From: Tangfeifania sp.
GTDB lineage: Bacteria; Bacteroidota; Bacteroidia; Bacteroidales; Prolixibacteraceae
Assembly (NCBI GenBank): GCA_018400515.1
Contig: JAGYMR010000153.1
Coordinates: forward strand, 1 to 6,764
Length of the DNA stretch: 6,764 bases
Direction: 5' to 3'
Shown piece after piece: positions 1-6,158 of the stretch (position 1 is the stretch's first letter; the number at the start of each line of letters is the position of its first letter). The position numbers and the translations under genes were made by a program. The notes beneath the pieces were generated by a model that did no database searches, had not been told where the DNA came from, and saw nothing but the letters and a program-made list of their open reading frames with translations.

Positions 1-1
1 G

Positions 2-361
2 AGCTACGGCCACGAGCCTTCGTCGGTTTTTCTGGCCCTCATGGCCTCGGGGCTTAACGGGCAGAATTTTGCGTTTAACGGCTATTTGCCCGTCCGGAAA
101 GGGGAACGGATCCGGGCGATCCGGGCACTCGAAATGACGGCTAAAAACAGCGGGCAGACGCAGATATTCATCGAAGCCCCCTACCGGAATAATCAGCTGG
201 TGAATGACATCCTGAAGGCCGCTTCACCCCCTACCCTTCTTTGCATTGCGGCGAACCTGACCGGGAAAAATGCCTTCATTGCCACCAAACCCATCGGGCA
301 ATGGAAAAAGGAAGTTCCAGACTTGCACAAGCAACCGGCCATCTTTCTGCTGGGGGTTTAA
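2..361 (+). CDS. SAM-dependent methyltransferase, RsmI/tetrapyrrole methylase type (C-terminal part, 5' truncated)
   Basis: The frame is open from base 2, so the gene begins outside the window; the ATG at 41 is internal. About 119 C-terminal residues remain of a protein that is probably near 235 aa. Visible family signatures are PSSVFLALMASGLNGQNFAF and NGYLPV, then ERIRAIRALE, then QTQIFIEAPYRNNQL. These match the second half of RsmI-like methylases, where the G.PS and Y.P segments line the SAM and substrate cleft. RsmI itself 2'-O-methylates C1402 of 16S rRNA. Bacteroidota often carry a second short paralogue resembling this one, so the exact target is not certain. The first residues read SYGHEPSS where the family normally has VGPSS. 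This may be divergence or an artefact at a contig edge. The gene is convergent with the Nudix gene. Confidence 0.85.
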   Translation, partial: SYGHEPSSVFLALMASGLNGQNFAFNGYLPVRKGERIRAIRALEMTAKNSGQTQIFIEAPYRNNQLVNDILKAASPPTLLCIAANLTGKNAFIATKPIGQWKKEVPDLHKQPAIFLLGV

Positions 362-379
362 CCGGGGACGCATTCCCGG
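362..379 (+). other. GC-rich hairpin directly after the methyltransferase stop
   Basis: CCGGGGA (362-368) pairs with TTCCCGG (373-379), with one G-T pair and a CGCA loop. It starts on the base after the TAA. No T tract follows, so it is not a classical terminator. It could protect the 3' end of the transcript or help stop transcription together with the hairpin at 504-519. The rest of 380-503 shows no ORF or RNA gene that I can recognise. Confidence 0.35.
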
Positions 380-503
380 AAAGGAAATAGGTGCGGATTA
401 ACAGCAGAAAAGGTTACGGTAGCGGAAAAGGCGGATTTACCGAAAGTGGTACCGGGACCTGCGGATAGGGTCGGAACCGGAACAGGGCTCATCGCTTTGG
501 GTT

Positions 504-529
504 GGGCTTATAAAAGCCCCTGATTTTTT
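504..529 (+). terminator. Probable rho-independent terminator for the plus-strand methyltransferase gene
   Basis: GGGCTT (504-509) and AAGCCC (514-519) form a 6-bp stem with an ATAA loop. Six Ts follow at 524-529 after a four-base gap. The hairpin contains the stop codon of the convergent Nudix gene (508-510), so the two genes share this DNA. Read on the minus strand the hairpin has no T tract, so it would mainly act on plus-strand transcription. Confidence 0.45.
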
Positions 530-1101
530 AAAAATCCGAATTCATGTTCAAAATTGGGGGTGAAGACCCCTTTTCCCAGTTGTTTTTCAATCTGGCGGGG
601 CGTCCAGAACCGGGCTTCATCCACCTCCTCCGAATCGGGTACGTATTTTTTAGAATCGTGGGTAACGAAAAGGTGGATCAATTCGGCCTCCTCAGGGGAT
701 TCCCATTTATACACTTTCAGCAACCGGGAAGAAAAACCGCGCATTCCCATCTCCTCTTCCGCCTCCTTTTTCAGCGCTTCCTCAGGGGTTTCCCCGGCGG
801 AAATATGGCCTCCGACGGCGGTATCCCACTTTCCGGGCTGGATTAGCTTGGATGCGGGGCGTTTTTGAAGGAGGATGGCTTTTTTCCCGTTGAAAACATG
901 CAGGTGAACCACGGGGTGAAGCCGCTTGCTTCCGTCATGTGCTTTGCTGCGCGGCATTTGTCCTTTTATCTTTCCCGATTCATCGACCCAGGGGACCCAT
1001 TCTTCCTTTGCCAGGTGTTTTTGTTGCCGCTTTTGGCGAACAAATTCAAGCAGGGGGATAAACCCGGGGAGTAATTTTTTCAGGAGTTCGGTCCTGCCCA
1101 T
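508..1101 (-). CDS. Nudix hydrolase (YfcD/IPP-isomerase-like branch)
   Basis: This is a 197-aa cytoplasmic Nudix protein, of the family that hydrolyses nucleoside diphosphates linked to another moiety. The Nudix box GX5EX7REUXEEXGU lies at residues 98-120: G98, E104, K112, E113, E116, E117, G119. The usual arginine is replaced by lysine, while the metal-binding glutamates are intact. The N-terminal part has WVDESGKIKGQMPR followed by HPVVHLHVF and LLQKR, then PGKWDTAVGGH. That arrangement is typical of the YfcD-like branch related to isopentenyl-diphosphate isomerase. The substrate cannot be read from sequence. It is the last gene of the minus-strand group, starting 16 bases after the FKBP gene stop, with no Shine-Dalgarno between them. 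This suggests cotranscription and perhaps translational coupling. Confidence 0.9.
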   Translation of the reverse strand: MGRTELLKKLLPGFIPLLEFVRQKRQQKHLAKEEWVPWVDESGKIKGQMPRSKAHDGSKRLHPVVHLHVFNGKKAILLQKRPASKLIQPGKWDTAVGGHISAGETPEEALKKEAEEEMGMRGFSSRLLKVYKWESPEEAELIHLFVTHDSKKYVPDSEEVDEARFWTPRQIEKQLGKGVFTPNFEHEFGFLKNQGLL

Positions 1102-1117
1102 GGAGTATCAGATCAAA

Positions 1118-1654
1118 TTATTCCACCACCTCCTCCTCATCATCTGCTTCGAAGGGATAAACTTTATAAACTTCCACTTCCATGATCAGGCTGGTAAAGC
1201 CGCCGACCGAATAATTGCCGTATTGGCCGAAGGCAAGCTGGGAAGGCAGTATCAGCCGCGCCTTGCTACCCTTTTTCATATAGGAAAGCGCCTCGTGCAG
1301 CCCCAGCATCTGCTCGATGCTCTGCGCCGAAGACCCCAGCTGGCTGGGAGGCAGAACATTTACTTCAAGAGGTTCATAACGGCCGCTCTGAGCAACGGTA
1401 AGGGTATCGAGGGTCCACATATCAAAGAAAAACTGCACGCGGTCGTTCACCTGAATGGAATCGCCGGTGCCCTCCTCCAGTTCAATGAAATATAAACCCG
1501 AGGCCGTCGGCTCCAGATCGGGGTAATTCTCCTCGATGTAGTTATTCAGCTTCTGTAATTCCGCCTGTCGCCGCTCCTCCAGGTCGTTATCCTGGCAGGA
1601 AAAGAGCGCTGCTCCTGCAAATATTAAAATTAATCCTGTTACTATGTGCTTCAT
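1118..1654 (-). CDS. FKBP-type peptidyl-prolyl isomerase-like lipoprotein
   Basis: This is a 178-aa envelope lipoprotein. Residues 1-19 form a signal peptide (K2, then a hydrophobic stretch) ending in the lipobox LFSC with Cys20 as the acylated residue. The residues after the cysteine, QDNDLEE, are acidic and resemble the lipoprotein export signal described in Bacteroidota, so surface exposure is possible. A helical linker (about 24-45) leads to an FKBP-like fold at about 54-165. Its best match is the C-terminal part, MKKGSKARLILPSQLAFG (126-143), plus a final beta strand, TSLIMEVEVYKV. The segment where active FKBPs have FDSS reads VAQS here, so isomerase activity is doubtful. The tail is very acidic (DDEEEVVE). 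Gliding protein GldI of Flavobacterium is a related FKBP lipoprotein, but gliding cannot be inferred. It lies 124 bases after the DHH gene and is probably in the same operon. Confidence 0.85.
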   Translation of the reverse strand: MKHIVTGLILIFAGAALFSCQDNDLEERRQAELQKLNNYIEENYPDLEPTASGLYFIELEEGTGDSIQVNDRVQFFFDMWTLDTLTVAQSGRYEPLEVNVLPPSQLGSSAQSIEQMLGLHEALSYMKKGSKARLILPSQLAFGQYGNYSVGGFTSLIMEVEVYKVYPFEADDEEEVVE

Positions 1655-1778
1655 GAGAATGTTGTTATTTAATTTTTTTTGTTTTCCTGTTTTTGTTGAA
1701 ATTCAGAATATTGGATGGTTGCTGATCGTCCATGCGTTGCCTTTTCCGTTTTTTTGTTTCGGATCATTCTGTTTTGCT

Positions 1779-2813
1779 TTAAATAACGGTTTTATTTAAT
1801 TGATGCATATACTCTGGTAAAAGTTGCCTGAACTTGTCAATGGTTGCTTCCAGTGTTCCGTTATCCTCGCCCCCGGCGGCATTCCGGTGGCCCCCGCCCC
1901 CGAAATGTTTCCTGGAGAACTCATTGACCGGGAAATCCCCTTTGGAACGGAAAGAGGCTTTAATTTTTTCTTCCTTTTCAATAAATAACGCGCTGAAAAC
2001 AATATTATTTACCGAAAGGGGATAATTAACGAATCCTTCTGTGTCGCCGGGTTTAAAGTTAAATTCCTCGAGCTCTCTTTTCGAAATGGAAATCAGTGCC
2101 GCCCGGTATTCGGGAAAGATCTCCATTTTTTTATTCAGGCAATGCCCCAGCAGTTTCATTCGCTGGGGTGAGAAATTGTGAAAAACATTTGAATGGATCT
2201 TTTCCGCAGCAATCCCCCACTCCATCAACGCAGCTACCACCCTGAAAAGGTTCGGCCGGGAGATGTTATGACTGAACGAACCCGTGTCGGTCATGATGCC
2301 TGTAAATAAAGCTTCTGCTGCCTCCATTGTCAAATAGGATTCCAGTCCGGTCTCCTTTAAAACATCATACACCAGTTCGGCAGTGGAACTGTATTGGATT
2401 TCAGAGATGATGTGATCGGTAAAGGAGGCAGGGTCCGGGTGGTGGTCGATCAGTAGGGACGGACCGGAAAACCCGGTCAGGTGTTTTTCCATACGACCGG
2501 CCCGGCGGGGTTCATTGAAGTCAACACATATTAAGACCGAGGCGTTTTTGAGGATCCTTTTTGCCCGGGATTTTTCCTTATCATACAACACCACTTCAAT
2601 GCCGGAAGAAAACCACTTAAAAAAATCCGGGTAATCATTGGGAGCGATGATGTTTACCTGGTGACCGAAATTCCGGAGCACTTCGCTCAACCCAATGGCT
2701 GCGCCAATGGCATCCCCGTCGGGATTTTCATGGGGAACCACCACCAGGTTTCCGGGGTTTGTCGCCAGAAGCTTCTTTATGGAAGCAATAGTCTCATTTC
2801 CAGTGTTTTTCAA
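1779..2813 (-). CDS. nrnA: DHH/DHHA1 phosphoesterase, NrnA-type oligoribonuclease/pAp phosphatase
   Basis: This is a 344-aa cytoplasmic phosphoesterase. NrnA-type enzymes degrade 2-5 nt RNAs and dephosphorylate pAp. The DHH domain shows motif I HENPDGDAIGA (H28, D32, D34), motif II VDFN (D98), motif III DHH (123-125) and motif IV MTDTG (D176), so all Mn-binding positions are present. The DHHA1 domain ends with the glycine-rich RNA-binding loop GGGGHRNAAGG (305-315). Length fits the family (about 320-345). The start is TTG at 2811-2813. In the same frame an upstream TAA lies only a few codons away with no ATG or GTG between, and the next internal Met is residue 108, well past motifs I and II. 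A TTG start is therefore the only sensible choice. It is the first gene of the minus-strand operon and has a good Bacteroidetes promoter just upstream. Confidence 0.92.
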   Translation of the reverse strand: MKNTGNETIASIKKLLATNPGNLVVVPHENPDGDAIGAAIGLSEVLRNFGHQVNIIAPNDYPDFFKWFSSGIEVVLYDKEKSRAKRILKNASVLICVDFNEPRRAGRMEKHLTGFSGPSLLIDHHPDPASFTDHIISEIQYSSTAELVYDVLKETGLESYLTMEAAEALFTGIMTDTGSFSHNISRPNLFRVVAALMEWGIAAEKIHSNVFHNFSPQRMKLLGHCLNKKMEIFPEYRAALISISKRELEEFNFKPGDTEGFVNYPLSVNNIVFSALFIEKEEKIKASFRSKGDFPVNEFSRKHFGGGGHRNAAGGEDNGTLEATIDKFRQLLPEYMHQLNKTVI

Positions 2814-2835
2814 ATCCTTTAAAATTTAGAAATGA

Positions 2836-2865
2836 CAAAGATATAAAATCTCCTGCGCAAGCAAA
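2836..2865 (-). promoter_or_regulatory. Bacteroidetes-type promoter of the DHH-FKBP-Nudix operon
   Basis: On the minus strand, TTTG (2862-2865) is followed after 18 bases by TATCTTTG (2836-2843). The latter is an exact match to the Bacteroidetes -7 consensus TAnnTTTG. The usual spacing from the -33 TTTG is about 19-21, so this is one base short. Transcription would start near 2830, giving a leader of under 20 bases before the TTG start. This is inference from the consensus. Confidence 0.6.
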
Positions 2866-2928
2866 GGCCATTCTTCTCAAATTTTGTTAATATTGTCTCC
2901 GATTCGAACGTTTAAAAATTATCACACA

Positions 2929-3348
2929 ATGGCAGGAAACATCACCTTAACCATGATCAAGCCGACGGCTTTCAAAAAAAATTATTCAGGGGCTATCCTG
3001 AAGATTTTCAACGATGCAGGATTCGAGATTAAAGCAATGAAAATGAACCGTTTGACACCGGATCAGGCCCGTGCTTTCTATGCGGTACATAAGGGAAAAC
3101 CATTCTACGATTCGCTGGTTGATTTTATGAGTTCGGGGCCGGTCATTGCGGCCATTCTGGAAAAAGAAAATGCCGTGGATGCTTTCCGGGAACTGATTGG
3201 TGCCACCAATCCTGAAAAAGCGGAAGAGGGAACAGTGCGTAAATTGTATGGAACCAATTTACAGCAAAATGCCGTCCATGGATCCGACAGCGATGCAAAT
3301 GCCATCAAGGAATCCGATTTTTTCTTTTCCCGGCTTGAAAGGTTTTGA
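2929..3348 (+). CDS. ndk: Nucleoside-diphosphate kinase
   Basis: The 139-aa enzyme transfers the gamma phosphate from ATP to NDPs through a phosphohistidine, balancing the NTP and dNTP pools. The active-site histidine is H117 in NAVHGSDS. Other signatures are TMIKP near the N-terminus (K11), Y51, GTVRKLYG with R104, N114, and E128 near the C-terminus. Length is normal for bacterial NDKs. The ATG at 2929 is chosen over an in-frame TTG at 2884 because MAGNITLTMIKP aligns with the usual N-terminus; the leader is A/T-rich without a Shine-Dalgarno. A weak -7 candidate TAATATTG (2888-2895, one mismatch) lacks a good -33 partner. Just after the stop, a small hairpin (TTTG/CAAA at 3344-3356) leads into seven Ts and may be a weak terminator. 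The gene is divergent from the DHH operon and convergent with the recF-DUF721 pair. Confidence 0.96.
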   Translation: MAGNITLTMIKPTAFKKNYSGAILKIFNDAGFEIKAMKMNRLTPDQARAFYAVHKGKPFYDSLVDFMSSGPVIAAILEKENAVDAFRELIGATNPEKAEEGTVRKLYGTNLQQNAVHGSDSDANAIKESDFFFSRLERF

Positions 3349-3403
3349 TAATCAAATATTTTTTTGGAAGGTGTAAGGAATTACGGGATAGAAGAACTCC
3401 GGG

Positions 3404-3694
3404 TCATTTGAACACGATTTTCGTGATGATCTCCTCCCCGGCCTGTTCATTCAGGCGATTACGGATCTCTTCGCGCATCATCAGAAGTTCATTTTTTACC
3501 ACAGCCGAGTTCATTTCAACGAAAAGAATGCCTTTTGAAAAATAGACGTTGCGCGTATAGCGGGAAATGGTTTTTCCAAGCACTTCTTCCCAGGACTGGA
3601 CGACGTTTACCTCTTTGAGTTTACGGTCCATCCGCATTTCGCTGATGTATTCGCGTAAAACTTCGGAAAGCGATTGTGTATTGGTTTTTCTCAT
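3404..3694 (-). CDS. DUF721 family protein (DciA-like)
   Basis: This is a 96-aa single-domain protein. The DUF721 pattern is clear: an N-terminal helix (SLSEVLREYI), then SWEEVLGKTISRYTRN with W35 and G40, a strand pair GILFVEMNSAVVKNEL, and a helix LMMREEIRNRLNEQAG ending in IITKIVF. DUF721 is the domain of DciA, which loads the replicative helicase DnaB in bacteria without DnaC or DnaI. The protein here is the short Bacteroidota form and has little beyond the KH-like domain, so the same role is inferred, not shown. Its ATG overlaps the recF stop as ATGA (3691-3694), which indicates translational coupling. No strong terminator is seen in the 55 bases before the convergent ndk end. Confidence 0.88.
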   Translation of the reverse strand: MRKTNTQSLSEVLREYISEMRMDRKLKEVNVVQSWEEVLGKTISRYTRNVYFSKGILFVEMNSAVVKNELLMMREEIRNRLNEQAGEEIITKIVFK

Positions 3695-4797
3695 GGCTTT
3701 TGTTCAATGGTTCCTGCATTTACCCGGAAAATCCGGAATCCGGTGTCTATCTTTTCCAGCATAACATCGAGGTGTTCCCGGTTGGTGTCGGTAATAAAAA
3801 TTTGTCCAAAGCGATCATCCGACACCAGTTTTACAATTTGTTCCACCCGCTCCCGGTCCAGTTTGTCAAAAATATCGTCCAGCAGCAGAATCGGATTCAT
3901 TCCCGCAATTTCTTTAATAAAATCGAACTGGGCAAGCTTTAAGGCTACCAGGTAGGTTTTTTTCTGTCCCTGTGATCCCAGTTTTTTTATGGGGTATTCA
4001 TCGATGTTGAAAACCAGGTCATCTTTGTGGATGCCAAAAGATGTATACTGAACCAGCCGGTCCTTCGGAAGCGATTCTTTCAGTCCTTCTTCAAAGTCAC
4101 TTTTATATAAATCGGAGTGGTGCAGCAATCCCACCCGTTCATTGCCCCCGGAGATCACCGAATAGTATTGCTGAAAAACAGGGATCAGCTTCCGGACAAA
4201 TTTCTGGCGTTCGGCATGGATCCGGGTACCGTGTACCATCAGTTGGTTATCCCACATGGCCAGCAGCCCCTGATCAAAGGAGTGCCCGGAAGCAAATTGC
4301 TTTAAAAGGTTATTCCGCTGCAAAAGGGCCCGGTTGTATTTCAGCAGGTCATCGAGGTAGTGCTGGTTAAACTGGGATATGACCCCATCCATAAATTTTC
4401 GCCGCTCTTCACTCCCACCTAGAATTAAATTCACGTCGGAGGGCGTGATCATTACCAGGGGCAGCAGTCCGATGTGTTCAGCCAGCCGTTTATAGATCTT
4501 TTCATTGCGTTTGAACTGCTTCTTCCGTCCTTTTTTAAAGCCGCAGGAGATGGTTTCATTCGAATCAAACCGTTTGTACGCTCCCCGGAGCATGAAGAAT
4601 GCTGCATCATGATTGATGTTCAGCTGATCCACCGAAGTAAAGAAACTCTTGCAAAAGGATAAATAGTACACGGCATCCATCAGGTTGGTTTTTCCTGCTC
4701 CGTTGTTCCCGATCAGGCAATTCAGTTTCGGGGAGAACGTTACCCGGACATCCTTCAGGTTTTTAAAATTGACTACAGAAAGTTCCTCAATGTGCAT
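3691..4797 (-). CDS. recF: DNA replication/repair protein RecF
   Basis: The 368-aa SMC-like ATPase binds gapped DNA and helps RecO and RecR load RecA at stalled forks. Walker A is GNNGAGKTN (30-38). A RecF-typical segment, PSDVNLILGGSEERRKFMD, lies at 119-137. The ABC signature is LGSQGQKK (273-280), and Walker B plus D-loop are ILLLDDIFDKLD (303-314). The usual N-terminus (LSVVNFKNLKDV) begins at residue 6, and length is normal for the family (about 355-370). The ATG at 4795-4797 has a modest Shine-Dalgarno-like AAAGG about 7-11 bases upstream. The gene is not next to dnaA, dnaN and gyrB as in many Firmicutes and Proteobacteria. It is coupled to DUF721 downstream and divergent from the TPR-ribH unit. 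Confidence 0.97.
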   Translation of the reverse strand: MHIEELSVVNFKNLKDVRVTFSPKLNCLIGNNGAGKTNLMDAVYYLSFCKSFFTSVDQLNINHDAAFFMLRGAYKRFDSNETISCGFKKGRKKQFKRNEKIYKRLAEHIGLLPLVMITPSDVNLILGGSEERRKFMDGVISQFNQHYLDDLLKYNRALLQRNNLLKQFASGHSFDQGLLAMWDNQLMVHGTRIHAERQKFVRKLIPVFQQYYSVISGGNERVGLLHHSDLYKSDFEEGLKESLPKDRLVQYTSFGIHKDDLVFNIDEYPIKKLGSQGQKKTYLVALKLAQFDFIKEIAGMNPILLLDDIFDKLDRERVEQIVKLVSDDRFGQIFITDTNREHLDVMLEKIDTGFRIFRVNAGTIEQKP

Positions 4798-4822
4798 CGT
4801 TTCACCTTTCGCAATAAAAATA

Positions 4823-4830
4823 CAAAATTA
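4823..4830 (-). promoter_or_regulatory. Candidate -7 element for recF-DUF721
   Basis: On the minus strand TAATTTTG matches TAnnTTTG exactly, placing the transcript start around 4817 and giving a leader of roughly 20 bases. I do not find a good TTTG at the expected -33 distance, so the call rests on the -7 element and its position only. Confidence 0.42.
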
Positions 4831-4907
4831 AGGAAAAAACAACGGTACACCACGCTCCCGGGGAATTCCTTTTTCTGGCTCGTTTCGTGCATAAAATAAT
4901 GCAATAA

Positions 4908-4942
4908 TTTGCCGTTCGTTTTACAAAAAAAAACTATTTTTG
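4908..4942 (+). promoter_or_regulatory. Candidate Bacteroidetes promoter of the TPR-ribH unit
   Basis: TATTTTTG (4935-4942) is an exact TAnnTTTG match. A TTTG at 4908-4911 could be the -33 element, but the gap of 23 bases is a little long. Transcription would begin near 4948, about 18 bases before the ATG. No FMN riboswitch precedes the unit. The -7 element sits between the arms of a perfect inverted repeat (4913-4964). Confidence 0.5.
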
Positions 4943-4964
4943 CGGCACATTTTGAAAACGAACG
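4913..4964. repeat. Perfect 10-bp inverted repeat bracketing the TPR-ribH -7 element
   Basis: CGTTCGTTTT (4913-4922) and AAAACGAACG (4955-4964) are exact reverse complements separated by 32 bases. The left arm falls between the -33 and -7 elements, and the right arm ends two bases before the ATG at 4967. The repeat is directly visible; a role as a repressor site or as a start-masking hairpin is inference. Confidence 0.55.
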
Positions 4965-4966
4965 AT

Positions 4967-5653
4967 ATGGCTAAAAAGAAAGCGCAGCAGGACGAAAATT
5001 TACAGGAACTTGAAAGCGCACTAACAAAAACGGAACATTTTATTGAAAAAAACCAAAACACCATCACCTACATTGTAGGGGGGATTGTTCTTGTTGTTAT
5101 TGCCTACCTGGGGTTTAGCAAGTTTTATCTGCAGCCGCGCGAAGAAGAGGCGCAATCGCAAATGTTCATGGCGGAGAATTATTTTGAGAAAGATTCTTTT
5201 AACCTGGCCATTAATGGGGATGGCAATTACCTGGGATTTCTCGACATTATTGATGAATATGGGATGACCAAATCGGCTAACCTGGCCAGCTATTATACGG
5301 GCATTGCTTACCTCCACATGGGAGAATACGAATATGCCATTGATTATCTCGAGGATTTTGATACCGATGATTTGCTTCTGGGGCCTGTTGCTGAAGGCGC
5401 TATTGGTGATGCCAAGCTGGAACTGGGCGAGAAGGAGGAAGCGCTGAAGCACTACAAAGATGCCTATGCCATGACGGAAAATGAACTGACCGCTCCGGTT
5501 TATATGATGAAAGCCGCCACACTATTAGAATCGATGGGTGAACCTGAAGAAGCCCTGGAGATTTACAAAGAGCTGAAGGAAAATTATCCCTCCACTCCCG
5601 AAGGAAGGGAAATCGACCGGTACATTGCCCGGATCGAAAACGGAACAGAGTAA
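4967..5653 (+). CDS. Membrane-anchored tetratricopeptide repeat protein (YfgM-like layout)
   Basis: This 228-aa protein has a lysine-rich cytoplasmic N-terminus (MAKKKAQQ) and a short helical stretch. One membrane segment follows at about 32-54 ([19 protein letters not shown]), then a TPR region that should lie in the periplasm. Recognisable TPR-like helix pairs lie at about 104-131 ([20 protein letters not shown]), 139-170 ([20 protein letters not shown]) and 176-209 ([20 protein letters not shown]). The layout matches YfgM, a SecYEG-associated protein that works with periplasmic chaperones, but similarity of layout does not prove the same role. The ATG at 4967 is preferred to an in-frame TTG at 4940, because 4940 lies inside the -7 element and upstream of the predicted transcript start. 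ribH follows after 16 bases, so the two are probably cotranscribed. Confidence 0.85.
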   Translation: MAKKKAQQDENLQELESALTKTEHFIEKNQNTITYIVGGIVLVVIAYLGFSKFYLQPREEEAQSQMFMAENYFEKDSFNLAINGDGNYLGFLDIIDEYGMTKSANLASYYTGIAYLHMGEYEYAIDYLEDFDTDDLLLGPVAEGAIGDAKLELGEKEEALKHYKDAYAMTENELTAPVYMMKAATLLESMGEPEEALEIYKELKENYPSTPEGREIDRYIARIENGTE

Positions 5654-5669
5654 TTTACTGGATTTTTTT

Positions 5670-6158
5670 ATGGCAACAGCCGACCTTTCCCAATACCATT
5701 CTGAAGACATTCCTGCGGCAGATAGGATGCGCTTCGGCATTGTGGTGTCCGAATGGAACAGGGACATTACCTCAGCCCTGGCAGAAGGTGCTGTTTATAC
5801 CCTGAAAAAACATGGAGTCCGGGAGGCGAACATCCTGGTGAAGTATGTGCCGGGAAGTTTTGAGTTGCCCCTGGGAGCCCTTTTCTTTGCCGAAATGGAA
5901 GATGTGGATGCGGTGTTGCTGCTGGGATGTGTCATTCAGGGCGAAACCCGCCATTTCGATTACATTTGTGAGGGTGTAACCAAAGGAACGGTTGATCTGA
6001 ACCTGAAGTATAATAAACCGTTTGTTTTTGGGGTTCTGACAACCGATAACCTGCAGCAGGCCAAAGACCGGGCGGGGGGAAAACACGGCAACAAAGGGGA
6101 TGAAGCTGCCATTACCGCCATCAAAATGGTCCACCTGAAAAATTCGTTTCATTTATAA
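5670..6158 (+). CDS. ribH: 6,7-dimethyl-8-ribityllumazine synthase
   Basis: This 162-aa cytoplasmic enzyme condenses 3,4-dihydroxy-2-butanone 4-phosphate with 5-amino-6-ribitylaminouracil, the penultimate step of riboflavin synthesis. It normally assembles into pentamers or 60-mers. Substrate-binding and catalytic signatures are intact: SEWN (W29 stacks on the pyrimidine), VPGSFELP (60-67), [13 protein letters not shown] with the catalytic H95, [11 protein letters not shown] (117-127), and [11 protein letters not shown] with R134 for phosphate binding. An N-terminal extension of about 20 residues precedes the core, and total length is normal. The ATG at 5670 is preferred over an in-frame TTG at 5625 that lies inside the TPR gene. 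No other rib gene is in the window, and no FMN riboswitch was recognised upstream. Confidence 0.97.
   Translation: MATADLSQYHSEDIPAADRMRFGIVVSEWNRDITSALAEGAVYTLKKHGVREANILVKYVPGSFELPLGALFFAEMEDVDAVLLLGCVIQGETRHFDYICEGVTKGTVDLNLKYNKPFVFGVLTTDNLQQAKDRAGGKHGNKGDEAAITAIKMVHLKNSFHL

Noticed and set aside
109..126. Tandem 9-bp repeat GATCCGGGC x2
   Set aside because: It encodes IRA-IRA in a helix where the family normally has similar alternating Ile/Arg residues; coding constraint explains it.
926..1495. 189-codon plus-strand open frame across the Nudix and FKBP genes
   Set aside because: It lies antisense to two well-supported genes, has no family signature, and spans their junction; it reflects the codon use of the opposite strand.
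1655..1778. Separate promoter or terminator for the FKBP gene
   Set aside because: No TAnnTTTG or TTTG pair on the minus strand and no convincing hairpin with a T tract were seen in this gap.
2888..2895. TAATATTG as an ndk -7 element
   Set aside because: One mismatch to TAnnTTTG and no TTTG at the proper upstream distance; too weak to list as a promoter.
4041..4370. 109-codon plus-strand open frame inside recF
   Set aside because: Antisense to conserved recF sequence and of low-complexity composition.
4798..4966. FMN riboswitch upstream of the ribH unit
   Set aside because: I could not find the conserved RFN core segments; the region is A/T-rich with promoter elements and an inverted repeat only.
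5021..5452. 143-codon minus-strand open frame inside the TPR gene
   Set aside because: Antisense to a clear TPR coding region, with no domain or promoter.
5772..6152. 126-codon minus-strand open frame inside ribH
   Set aside because: ribH is conserved motif by motif here, so the antisense frame is a shadow.
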